A DNA stretch of 64,000 nucleotides. Source: Effrenium voratum (Eukaryota; Sar; Dinophyceae; Suessiales; Symbiodiniaceae). The notes under the pieces were generated by a model. The model was not told the DNA's origin. It did no database searches and saw only the letters and a list, made by a program, of their open reading frames with translations. Where the stretch lies: assembly GCA_963377175.1 (NCBI GenBank), contig CAUJNA010001624.1, positions 870,001-934,000 on the forward strand. The letters are read 5' to 3'. A program made the translations under genes and the position numbers. The stretch's first letter is position 1. Every line of letters begins with the position of its first letter. Positions 47,301-52,599 of the stretch are shown here, piece by piece.

Positions 47301-47566
47301 TCACGCCCGCGCCACGGAGCAAACGCAGGAATGTGGGCTTGTCTTAAAATGAGAGATTCCGAAGACGAAGACTTGTGGTCTTCCCTTTGGCTTTCCCCCC
47401 CGAAACATCCGCAAAGCTTGTGGCTAGGTCCCCAGTAGAGAGGTTCGACTAAGGGTACCCTTTTTAGTAGGGGAACCCTCCCCCGAAAAAGGGGGGAGAA
47501 AGGGCACCTAGCTGGGGGACCTAGGTGGTCTTCCTGTTCCCGAACCGCGCCGGCGAAGAAAAACAT
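32357..47566 (-). CDS. unidentified protein of about 157 residues, eight exons, hosts the copia element
   Basis: Predicted exons are 47,521-47,566 (ATG, MFFFAGAVREQEDHL), 47,396-47,423, 47,051-47,163 (LRERRSALQRQALTLPENFH region), 46,740-46,780, 35,338-35,391 (RLARSMAVPQTQIWARIW), 34,108-34,179, 32,635-32,702 (AVFNDEVELKLRPEGNNREG) and 32,357-32,408 (FNAYGIPLAYATAYKK, stop TGA). All junctions are phase-consistent; five are AG|GT-AG and one, after exon 2, needs a GA donor. No known family was recognised. The third exon looks like an amphipathic, possibly coiled segment. Intron 1 is exactly one introner-like element; intron 4 (about 11.3 kb) contains the retrotransposon. Exons 3-5 and 7-8 are the better supported; joining them all into one gene is inference. 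Confidence 0.5.
33360..33476. mobile_element. introner-like element, family 1
   Basis: The 109-bp unit 33,364-33,472 has terminal inverted repeats GTCCTCCAGTAG / GTCCCCCAGTAG and flanking ctag at 33,360 and 33,473. It abuts a GC-rich open stretch at 33,480-33,570 (minus LEDIDDVGEVHHNAPW), which may be an exon of the surrounding gene or a relic. Confidence 0.75.
36161..36165. repeat. target site duplication, left copy
   Basis: acaaa, directly repeated at 45,857-45,861. Five bases is the usual copia target duplication length. Confidence 0.9.
36166..36438 (-). repeat. 3' LTR of the copia element
   Basis: Identical to the 5' LTR with no substitutions seen. It is preceded on the minus strand by a purine run and followed by the acaaa target duplication. 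Confidence 0.97.
36258..36271 (-). other. spliced-leader-like sequence in the 3' LTR
   Basis: Same 14 bases as at 45,676-45,689, as expected from identical LTRs. Confidence 0.6.
36439..36448 (-). promoter_or_regulatory. polypurine tract
   Basis: GAGAAGGGGG on the minus strand lies directly against the start of the 3' LTR, where plus-strand DNA synthesis of an LTR element is primed. Confidence 0.85.
36508..40233 (-). CDS. Pol segment: integrase end, CCHC motif, DNA methyltransferase-like domain, RT, RNase H
   Basis: 1,241 codons. Residues 19-30 (YPGIFVGWRIDA) end integrase. Cys134-x2-Cys137-x8-His146-x3-Cys150 is a CCHC-like motif, followed by a Pro-rich linker. Residues about 415-600 resemble a C5-cytosine methyltransferase: motif I-like LFEFCCDENSTLG, SIPCGPWS with the Pro-Cys pair at 475-476, and HIAFEWPK with Glu529 in the place of the ENV glutamate. 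Reverse transcriptase spans about 700-950, with Asp805 (QSDVVKAY) and Tyr-Val-Asp-Asp at 893-896. RNase H has Asp1068, Glu1115 and Asp1149, and DVFTKPL closes the domain. The Gly-rich cofactor loop of true methyltransferases is weak, so activity is uncertain. The frame opens at TTG, so it depends on the upstream pol reading. Confidence 0.9.
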   Translation of the reverse strand: MPGEPPKHRELPDFEPRTYPGIFVGWRIDAGYKFRGIHLVLDFESLRKNTQGCGKPIQVYETELVEPSNGHWVFPLFEAEQQRLQLFSAKSTPTSISTRKALPFDDEVPDPVPRRKRTYVTLERAIKFGRTPGCKGCERISEGVPHSDACHDRFRVLLEDERLAQEAKAKAREEAAARGIPMPPTPASRGTPVPRTPGSGPAPSTPVPPTPAAVITLTQRASEATDAPGTTAVDSCHNCSFQDSKNKGPRSDVKGAKSLVEDNSETKDYWEFDEARHAWVLVHLRPRKRLFAPVGKDCPFDSNEVEPERITEWRCKGKVSVHRDNWQETPYQRISSKSWFGKTWFFPKGRVSPDQAQLCAAAANPSDGNLRAMQRFIEQAGDSQARTRKAREILELTKDLVKPAREDRKGRSANPTLFEFCCDENSTLGQINEERGINHFRLTTKNSDMSSQWENDSLLKVIEQFPGCDLWGSIPCGPWSQWQNVNLHQYGKPFAKKLKKMRKHSRKILANYIRCADKVLSQGGHIAFEWPKTCAGWDLPELIRFVKRHDLFVAEPQGCAFGLCDQEGKCHLKTWRVVTSSWRLAKNLDSAKCQHPRDYKHSPLAGSKTPRSAFYPMPMARCISQSLYPWIDAPPAMPVQVSAGPNSVREFLCGDHAPEDEAGHQELPGVEHVFAGIHKLLERKEWGNFPGAQDAIDNEVNGLVANGTWTFDEVISKEDLLARCKRNKEHINIASLMTILSIKHWETPELRKLKARIVFRGDHILTEDNNLAVLQEAKVTPTGMTGVNINLAYGAIKGHETRQSDVVKAYTQAYLGTKVPTWVILPWELTPPEYRRFKQPCVRLVRSLYGHPESGYHWDQRLREVMKLLEGQHVDEFPSSFWFPQRKLLVTCYVDDILCSGPSSEQNKFWQEIEKHLEIEPPTQVERVLGRQHKFDRTNGSTKVSLEMFDFIENACAVYEDLAQCKLSTAKSPFCPEGSLTTADFESKGVLATSACKILMKILWCARLSRPDLMKGIGDLTRRITTWSRADDKRLHRLMCYLYGSKGYTLQGHIGDPPELLKLCLYTDADHCSGIEHTRSTSGMFLSIEGPNTLWPIAWGSKRQTATARSTTAAEMISLGSGLFGEALPAQGFLELILDRQVTLECFQDNSAVIQIVAAGYSPKLRHLTKTEKIELGSAYEVFEDPSCKLLYIATDKQRADVFTKPLPVCKWDHALDLLNMASLSSTCKVPSREAETLRDP
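40245..40424 (-). repeat. integrase tandem duplication, 180-bp copy
   Basis: This copy keeps the sense reading (DVKNLKATQNAYEAASGGDA), so it probably represents the original sequence. Confidence 0.9.
40425..40598 (-). repeat. integrase tandem duplication, 174-bp copy
   Basis: Direct tandem copy of 40,245-40,424, starting cttcaaacctgtg and ending gatttcaa. It lacks 4 bases near 40,460 and 2 near 40,495. The ttcaa at the junction could have mediated slippage. Confidence 0.9.
40595..43831 (-). CDS. Gag-protease-integrase polyprotein segment
   Basis: 1,078 codons. Residues 1-240 are Gly/Ser/Gln-rich Gag linker; 250-480 are the probable capsid region; 495-575 are Lys-rich; 578-596 hold C-x7-C-x5-C-x3-H, a CCCH zinc finger in place of the usual Gag CCHC knuckle. 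Asp684-Thr-Gly-Ala is the aspartic protease site. Integrase follows: His925, His929, Cys936 and Cys939 form a compact HHCC-like site, then Asp973, Asp1036 and Glu1067 of the DDE triad (Glu in NPVTERK, copia usually has GVAERK). The frame stops 11 residues after Glu1067, inside integrase, and continues in another frame. The first ATG overlaps the coiled-coil frame and is unlikely to be the real start. Confidence 0.9.
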   Translation of the reverse strand: MAQVTRLGNTNLERPKQRRGRNSWQAENQSLKRELACIHNGADNQPLQASGHPAVMPSGTSQPVQDGSVMPQGTGNPQPIAHGNGSHQASPVMPQGTGISAQNASSWDLSGAVRNIFGDSSPVAPNPGLSALERRLDQLTSAFELFASQTAAAQTVPQIHQAGTGQVPQIFNIGSVGGQSGGGSQNGSQHGSNPGSPDHSDSSSSESNKGGGGGRPGGSPGGSQRPPQGPSIPPQGNQGMAQIDAAIDAYSREKKLMRVKAYDEMKLPQLPKTAADARLFRNSVFNLVCRLAKGDESLVHSWIAESTNPKADLESSLPFPILDRVLGSKLLELSKNTKFAMLFQSIQEQEQRVFKQPKGRKLLWVIFERFKMEKDRGIALTQTHLLGLKMSGTDIKALEDFRQRFDFVYQALEVSERPSDQAIRSTLFEQLKGHPKMALVIDRFRNASPNSSKRTWPWLYAKLGEIIEIHQLDENVVSIDQVYTQSATKSQAAPAKTKEGKDKNDKKKAEKKGEAQKEQPSSSQKPKDSKDPKPKEANAAPAKGKGKGESKGGKGKKGDTTPKGTPRLTDEEKKKQPCMYFGYNACTKGDKCFYLHDSNNLYKGPKPKGLQTSSPAGAASVNAGAAKVFAAAYALKGAVAEAKKAAKKRKKTAFCTPVLSQCMKAVATMIACLSQPVQQEFLLDTGAGRNLISSKSLPQSFREHVHEANEPIEFCTGGGIRPSAEVVDLSGELSGTNTFYMLKDCPHALSVGLQVEQHGRPFVWFPGQLPYLIKADRVSDVVHHVPESARIYADRVEQNVPILSESVAVAAPDAVSGMPATGGEPSSSSKGDTSRPSVRPHELLAPDAKAFEEAPPTPGHPSDLPRSKRGVKLDDSLPHFGVEEELLAAREPEKEPGDEPLTSEDEEWTPSLREKLQQEANSEKHQLTHFPKNRYCEICRRAKMTAKVHRKRGLEIDPEETPPLHFGHKLRADHMITGLSKGSDGESCCLVVLDDYSGAFAAYPQTKRDTDSNIRCLQHFGGTRAHGKALCQVKTDCAEELKGAVEYLGWLPDPSVPNDQIHNPVTERKIRSILELFS
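43713..44369 (-). CDS. Gag N-terminal coiled-coil segment
   Basis: Starts with ATG (MEPSEIVPAAQG) in the same frame as the upstream HAD-like ORF. Residues about 85-205 form repeated heptad-rich units (SLERTKHESGDQLRQAQERV, then ALTRTQHGTSDQIREHQ) typical of a self-associating coiled coil. It runs out of frame at its C-terminus, where the coiled coil clearly continues in the next frame (AENQSLKRELACIHNG), so it is the N-terminal part of Gag. The join needs a +1 change near 43,760: either one inserted base (gg on the minus strand) or ribosomal frameshifting. Confidence 0.75.
   Translation of the reverse strand: MEPSEIVPAAQGSVQMFSPPQVADSSNSNEDTSMSTASSQPMGSRINMQSAQLHQHHHFSPNVEMHAQAHHTQVYQPTMVVQSLDQQLVERAEAHLRENDRRLVVTEAQAQCLMAEARDRVNQLESQSFNQVHALQESLERTKHESGDQLRQAQERVLYLESQANAQVQALQDALTRTQHGTSDQIREHQLREAEATQRAQQLAGRKSILKKGIGMHP
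44400..45611 (-). CDS. retrotransposon accessory ORF with HAD-like domain
   Basis: A 403-codon frame between the 5' LTR and gag. Residues about 222-350 have the layout of a HAD-superfamily fold: VVAIDYHQVLD (motif I, Asp229; the usual second Asp is His231), ICLSY (motif II, Ser277), GGKVLVLQDL (motif III Lys323) and FIVDDSDEV (motif IV, Asp342-Asp343). The N-terminal 180 residues are unrecognised. Whether it is a phosphatase is uncertain because motif I is altered. The frame has no ATG: the first usable codon is TTG inside the LTR, and the frame opens at about 45,653. It ends in TAG, and gag follows in the same frame 30 bases later, so readthrough to an ORF1-Gag fusion is possible. Confidence 0.7.
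   Translation of the reverse strand: MNCLDSYFDWLSAVAFELRPIATAGEGVEHPGVAPELWNLFGWHRAGRRGKSQKLGVLRDGLAEGVLSNEPPFVLDSTWDRLARAKVNWEQLQLYEQAFWNEQQRLTEEPQNHRVSFRVVKAADRSAPLRLVQRESLRAEEPASSSAEPVQHRLLQATSKAASRPESTSRTPRRAEPSGHHFAAVICDLTLATGVFKCVNSNWEDQGLSFVYEPRYGIDFRDSCVVAIDYHQVLDRARCGRTEWDYEGICHDNLEAIRQLKAAFFREGIHVVTICLSYLHSQERRDALVAAFNRTPDISSVFDFIVTTSERASFNPRTQKGGKVLVLQDLLSVGFRSAFIVDDSDEVINSIIDRQVQDKVSGIHIKLRRKPPANNLFRPVGFLEDCVAHWPECAARCKQALRQ
45571..45584 (-). promoter_or_regulatory. candidate primer binding site
   Basis: On the minus strand TGGTTATCAGCCGT begins with the last base of the 5' LTR. TGG pairs with the CCA end of a tRNA, and the text is close to the TGGTATCAGAGC primer site used by many copia elements for initiator Met tRNA. 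The primer tRNA is inferred, not shown. Confidence 0.55.
45584..45856 (-). repeat. 5' LTR of the copia element
   Basis: Identical over 273 bp to 36,166-36,438. The minus-strand ends are AGAAGAATG... and ...TTCGACT. It contains 14 bases matching the dinoflagellate spliced leader, and the first codons of the accessory ORF lie in its last 28 bases. The copia promoter is expected here, but no TATA-like box is obvious. Confidence 0.97.
45676..45689 (-). other. spliced-leader-like sequence in the 5' LTR
   Basis: CATTTTGGCTCAAG on the minus strand equals the last 14 bases of the 22-nt dinoflagellate spliced leader. The copy in the 3' LTR is at 36,258-36,271. Confidence 0.6.
45857..45861. repeat. 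target site duplication, right copy
   Basis: acaaa, matching 36,161-36,165. Confidence 0.9.
47424..47524 (-). mobile_element. introner-like element, family 1, copy forming an intron
   Basis: The unit 47,428-47,520 has inverted ends (GTCCCCAGTA / GTCCCCCAGC) and a ctag duplication at each side. Read on the minus strand it gives CTAG|GTCCCCCAGC...GGACCTAG|, so the element start supplies GT and the duplicated ctag supplies both flanking AGs. Removing 47,424-47,520 restores an open frame (REQEDHL|ATSFADV). Confidence 0.75.
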
Positions 47567-48510
47567 CGCAAACCCCGCTCACTGGAGCCCAGGCCCTGCT
47601 GCACAGCCAGACTCCAGGCCGCTCAGCCACTCAAGGGCGCCCCGCTTGGAGAGGAAGCCTTGGGGGGGGTGGGCGGGGGGGGGGGAATCAGAATTCCGGA
47701 TTTTCCTTGCTCCCCAAAAGAATGGCAAGGACCCAACTTTAGATGACAATTGCTGGGCAACAGTGGTGGTACAATTAACCCAACCCTTGGTTTTCATGTT
47801 CCCACGTTGTCATGGACCAGTCAGGCTCCATGTTTGCGGATGGGAGGGTAGTGCTCCACGACTTGCAGCCAGTGTTTGGACATGTTTGGACATCTCGTTT
47901 TCGTCACCTGAACTTATTTCAGTAGTTGTTGGATGTTTTCGGAAACGAAGACTTCATCAGTGGCAACCCAAAGCGAGTTGCCTGAGCCCACTCCACGTGC
48001 TACCCTCTTCGCATTGGTCGGAGTGATGCTTGAAATGGCCCCAGGGGGGGGGGTTGGCACGGGGATGAGCCGCTGGGTTCAGCATTGACGAAGCATCCGT
48101 ATCAAATCCCAGCATGCCATGAATCCGAAAGGGAGGGTCAATACTGGATGTTACAAAGGATGTCAGGCCGTAGGTTCTCTTCAAAAGTTGCAGCATCCGC
48201 AATTCTAGCCTGGCTTGGTTGACAAGCTTTGGCGCCGCGGCAACCACGGAAGAAGCAACCTGGCAGATCATTCCGGCGGCCGTTTTTTACATTTGATCCA
48301 AATGAATATTGAACCCCTAGGAATCAATGCGCCTATCACGAAACTGGGCCCCCGCGACCCGAAGGCGAACTCGGGCTGGTCTCTAAATGGCTTCCCTTGG
48401 AGCTTTGACGGGGCGGCAAAGCAACCAAAACCACTCGATTCTGTTGTTGTTGTTTTGTTTTGTTTTTTCCCGGAAGCATTGCGAAGGGTTCTTCTTCTAA
48501 AAGCGGCTGC

Positions 48511-48715
48511 CAACTTCACCTGCCAACTTCTCATGCCAACTTGTCGAGAGTTACTTCACCTGCCAACTTCTCATGCCAACTTGTCGAGAGTTACTTCACC
48601 TGCCAACTTCTCATGCCAACTTGTCGAGAGTTACTTCACCTGCCTACTTCTCATGTCAACTTTTTGAGAGTTACTTCACCTGCCAACTTCTCATGTCAAC
48701 TTTTCGGCTGTTATC
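48511..48715. repeat. 40-bp tandem repeat, block 1
   Basis: Unit ttacttcacctgccaacttc + tcatgccaacttgtcgagag, period 40 (48,551, 48,591, 48,631). The same family as 49,898-50,815. Confidence 0.9.
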
Positions 48716-48835
48716 TCATTCTACTAAAAGCACAAGCTAATTTGTCGGGTGTTACTTCACTATCCTAAAAACACAAGCTAACTTTTTCTGTTCCTTCTTC
48801 TCGACTCTCTTCTTCTTCTTTTTATGGCGGGGGTT

Positions 48836-49507
48836 ACGAAACGCACCCCTGCGGAGATCGTGCGTGTCGAAGCAACGTGCAACCCTCTGCGGATCGTGCG
48901 TGTCGAAGCGCTCTCGCTGTGGCGCCGTGTGAACCCTCTGCGCGATCCGCCGTGCCGGCGAACCCTCTGCGGAAGCGCTCTCGCTGTGGCGCCGTGCGAA
49001 TTTGTCTTGACCTGAACCCTCTGCGGAGATCGTGCGTGTCGAAGCGCTCTCGCTGTGGCGCCGTGCGAATTTGTCTTGACCTTGGCGAACCCTCTGCGGA
49101 GATCGTGCGTGTCGAAGCGCTCTCGCTGTGGCGCCGTGCGAATTTGTCTTGACCTTGGCGAACCCTCTGCGGAGATCGTGCGTGTCGAAGCGCTCTCGCT
49201 GTGGCGCCGTGCGAATTTGTCTTGACCTTGGCGAACCCTCTGCGGAGATCGTGCGTGTCGAAGCGCTCTCGCTGTGGCGCCGTGCGAATTTGTCTTGACC
49301 TTGGCGAACCCTCTGCGGAGATCGTGCGTGTCGAAGCGCTCTCGCTGTGGCGCCGTGCGAATTTGTCTTGACCTTGGCGAACCCTCTGCGGAGATCCTGC
49401 GTGTCGAAGCGCTCTCGCTGTGGCGCCGTGCGAATTTGTCTTGAGCCCGATGAACCCTCTGCGGAGATCGTGCGTGTCGAAGCGCTCTCGCTGTGGCGCC
49501 GTGCGAT
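48836..49507. repeat. 73-bp tandem repeat array
   Basis: Units start at 49,015, 49,088, 49,161, 49,234, 49,307, 49,380 and 49,453, exactly 73 bp apart, with shorter degenerate copies from 48,836. Because 73 is not a multiple of three and the unit lacks stops on the minus strand, frames of about 300 codons run through it; they are unlikely to be genes. Confidence 0.93.
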
Positions 49508-49509
49508 TT

Positions 49510-49612
49510 TCTTGCTCGCGAAACGGCTTTTGGAAGTTGTCTCGTGGTGTGCGCGCCTGCTTTCGCAATCCCGCGGTCCCGGGTTCGATTCCCCCCTGGT
49601 CCGCGGCAGCTC
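49510..49612 (+). other. tRNA-related sequence with perfect B box
   Basis: ggttcgattcc at 49,582-49,592 fits the RNA polymerase III B box (GGTTCGANTCC), preceded by cgcggtccc. The T-stem is imperfect and no clean acceptor stem or D-arm was found, so this is more likely a tRNA-derived repeat or pseudogene than a working tRNA. Confidence 0.4.
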
Positions 49613-49890
49613 CGGCTTGAAAATCGCAGCTTTTAAGTACAAACGTAGTACGCGGAGCGTGCTCCTGCAGCTCCGGCTGGAAAATCGCAACTTTTAAGTA
49701 CAGACGTAGTACGCGGAGGCTGCTGCAGCTCCGGCTGGAAAATCGCACTTTTTAAGTACAGACGTAGTACGCGGAGCGTGCTCCCGCAGCTCCGGCTGGA
49801 AAATCGCAACTTTTAGATACAAATGGCTGGAAAATCGCAACTGTAAATTGCAAATGTAGCACGCGGAGCGCCTCCGCCGCTCCAGCTTTT
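49605..49890. repeat. about 60-bp tandem repeat
   Basis: About four copies of gcagctccggctggaaaatc + gcaacttttaagtacagacg + tagtacgcgg, directly after the tRNA-related sequence. Confidence 0.85.
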
Positions 49891-49897
49891 TGAGGGT

Positions 49898-50815
49898 TAA
49901 TTACTTCACCTGCCAGTTTCTCATGCCGAAACTTCGAGAATTACTTCACCTGCCAGCTTCTCATGCCACCTTTTCGAGAGTTACTTCACCTGCCAACTTC
50001 TCGTGCCAACTTTTCGAGGAGTTACTTCACCTGCGAGCTTATCATGCCAACTTTTCGAGAGTTACTACACCTGCGAGCTTCTCATGCCAACTTTTCGAGA
50101 ATTACTTTACCTGCCAACTTCTCATGCCAACTTTTCGAGAAATACTTTACCTGCCAACCTCTCGTGGCAACTTCACCTGCCAACTTTTCGAGAATTACTT
50201 CACCTGCCAACTTCTCATGCCAACTTTTCGAGAAATACTTTATCTGCCAACCTCTCGTGGCAACTTTTCGCAAAATTACTTCACCTGCCAGCTTCTCATG
50301 CCAACTTTTCGAGAGGTACTTCACCTGCCAACATCGCCTGCCAACTTTTCGAGAGTTACTTCGCCTGCCAACTTCTCGCGCCAACTTTTCGAGAATTACT
50401 TCGCCTGCCAACTTCTCATGCTAACTTTTCGAAAGTTACTTCACCTGCCGGCTTCTCACGCCAACTTTTCGAGAGTTACTTCACGCGCCATCTTCTCGTG
50501 CCAACTTTTCGAGAATTACTTCACCTGCCAGCTTCTCACGCCAACTTTTCGAGAGTTACTTCACCTGCCAACTTCTCATGCCAACTCTTTGAGAGTTATT
50601 TCACCTGCCAACTTCTCATGCCAACTTTTCTCTTGAGTTACTTCGCCTGCCAACTTCTCATGTCAACTTTGCGAGAATTACTTCACCCGCCAACTTTGCC
50701 AGCCAACTATTCGAGAGTTACTTAACCTGCCAGCTTCTCATGCCAACTTTTTGAGAATTGCTTCGCCTGCCAACTCCTCATGCTAACTTTGCGAGAGTTA
50801 CCTCACCTGCATCAA
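49898..50815. repeat. 40-bp tandem repeat, block 2
   Basis: More than twenty copies of ttacttcacctgccaacttc + tcatgccaacttttcgaga with small length changes. The open plus-strand frames are artefacts. It ends about 180 bp from helicase exon H14. Confidence 0.92.
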
Positions 50816-50996
50816 CTTGCCTCTATGCTTCCGGGCCACTCGTCGTCTAGTTTTTTTTGGGGGGGGGCCACTCATTTCAAGACACCTCACAAAAAGGGGG
50901 AGGAGTAGCCTCAACTCCAGTTGCCTTCCCTTTGGTTTCCATTTGCAGCCCCCAAAACGGCTCCCCGAACCCCTCCCCCAACCCCCCCAACTCAGC

Positions 50997-51086
50997 CAAG
51001 TGGCGGTTGTACTCCCGGCATCGGGAGTCCACGATGCACTGAGGGCACCCACTCTCGCAGGCACAGTCTTCCACCAAGCGCCGCGC
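50997..51086 (-). CDS. helicase exon H14, four-cysteine metal motif
   Basis: Thirty codons, ARRLVEDCACESGCPQCIVD then SRCREYNRHL. The pattern C-x-C-x4-C-x2-C-x5-C matches the CPCEDGCPSC....C signature at the end of Hrq1/MrfA proteins, a metal-binding region. A GC donor at 50,996 is possible; otherwise the frame runs on to a stop near 50,877. Confidence 0.85.
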
Positions 51087-52547
51087 CTGGCAGGGAGGAG
51101 AACCCAAAGGCCCAAAGGCCCCCCCCCCCGCCCCCCCCCCGAAGCCCCCCCAGGCGCAATCAAGCAGGCAGGGAAAAACAGAAAAACAAACGACTCTTGG
51201 GGGATGTGTGGTGGGGAACGGCGGCTTCTTGGCCTGAAAAGCATGGGGAGCGGAGGGAAGAGCCAAAAGCCGAAAGCAAAGCAAGCAGGGACGAGGAAAG
51301 CGACTTTTGAGGGATGTGTGGTGCTGTTGTCAGTTCTGGTTGTTGGAGCATTGACTTGTCCTCAGTTCCAATGAGCATCACCCTTGCGAAAACATAGAGG
51401 TGAATGAATGGAGCCAAGCTGAAACCCGCGCCACTTCTTGTCATCATGGCTCCATTTGGTTAAGACCCCTGTAAAAAATATGAAAAAAAAACATTCATTC
51501 ATTTCAGCAAATGGAAGCATGGCTCCCAACCTCCTTGGCCCCAGCCTCCCGCAGCAGGGCAAAGCCATGAGGGAAGGCTGCGTCGCAAAGGCCCAAGCCT
51601 CCCTCCTGGCAGATGGGGCAGCGGCCGGGACCAAGTCTACTGGGGCCAGACATGGACCCACTGCAAAGCCGGGATGGGGTGTGGGATGGAACCAGCAGTT
51701 CCTTATAAGGATCGGTTTGGGACAAAATCCTTGATGAAAACTTAGGATTTATATACCCCTGCTTGATTTTGAATTAGTGTTCCACTTGAAGAAAAAAAAT
51801 CGTTGTAAGGGAAACACCCCGGTGCCTTTCCAAAAAGTATGCGGTTGCATTGAATAGTTGGGCCCGCGAGGGCCTCACCTTCCCAGAGAGCAAATGGCAA
51901 ACTCCCCACACCTTTCAAACACTCCTTGCTTTCCGCAAAAATGTTGCCCAAGTGGGTGGCTTGCTTTGGGTGTTCGCGAAACGGGGGCAGCAGCAAGTGT
52001 TTCGGTGCGCCCACTGACTTTGCGGGCTTCCATGCATGCCCTGTGTGCTTCCCAACGGCTCAACATTGGGAGACCTCACTTCGCGTCTACCCAAAAAATC
52101 CTGTCAGCGCATGCCTATGTGTTCTAGCGACAAGTGAAGTTCCTTGTTAGATCTCATCTGCAAAGTCTGCGTTGCTCACTTTACTCCTTAGTGATTCCAT
52201 TTCCCTGGTTTGGTACGTAAAGGGCTTGCCACCCTTTACAAACCAAGCGGAACATGGTTGGTTTCCTACTGTGCAGGTAGCTGGGCTAGGTTTTCTAGGT
52301 TAGAATAAGGGTATCCTTTTTCTGTAGTCTACTTTAGTAGGGGAACCCTCCCCCAAAAATGAAACGGTAAAAGGGCACTACTGGGGGACCTAGTGGGGGT
52401 GCCAGGCGTGACATCCTTAGGACCCAAAGGCGGCTCCTTGGCGTCGAAGAGCATCAGCCGTGGGTGGTCCATGGGCGGCACCCCATGCTCGTCGATGCAG
52501 GCGGCATCCAAGTCCTGAAGCCAAAAGGAAACCGCCAACCGCCCATT

Positions 52548-52599
<52 letters not shown>

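Noticed and set aside
49510..49612. Functional tRNA gene
   Set aside because: The B box fits but the T-stem has mismatches and no acceptor stem or D-arm could be paired.
48752..49748. Arg/Ser-rich minus-strand frames of 312 and 304 codons
   Set aside because: A 73-bp unit without stops cycles through all frames, so long frames are expected by structure; no domain is visible.
49890..50725. Plus-strand frames of about 240 codons with repeated FTCQLLMPTF
   Set aside because: 40-bp tandem repeat read through; no protein features.
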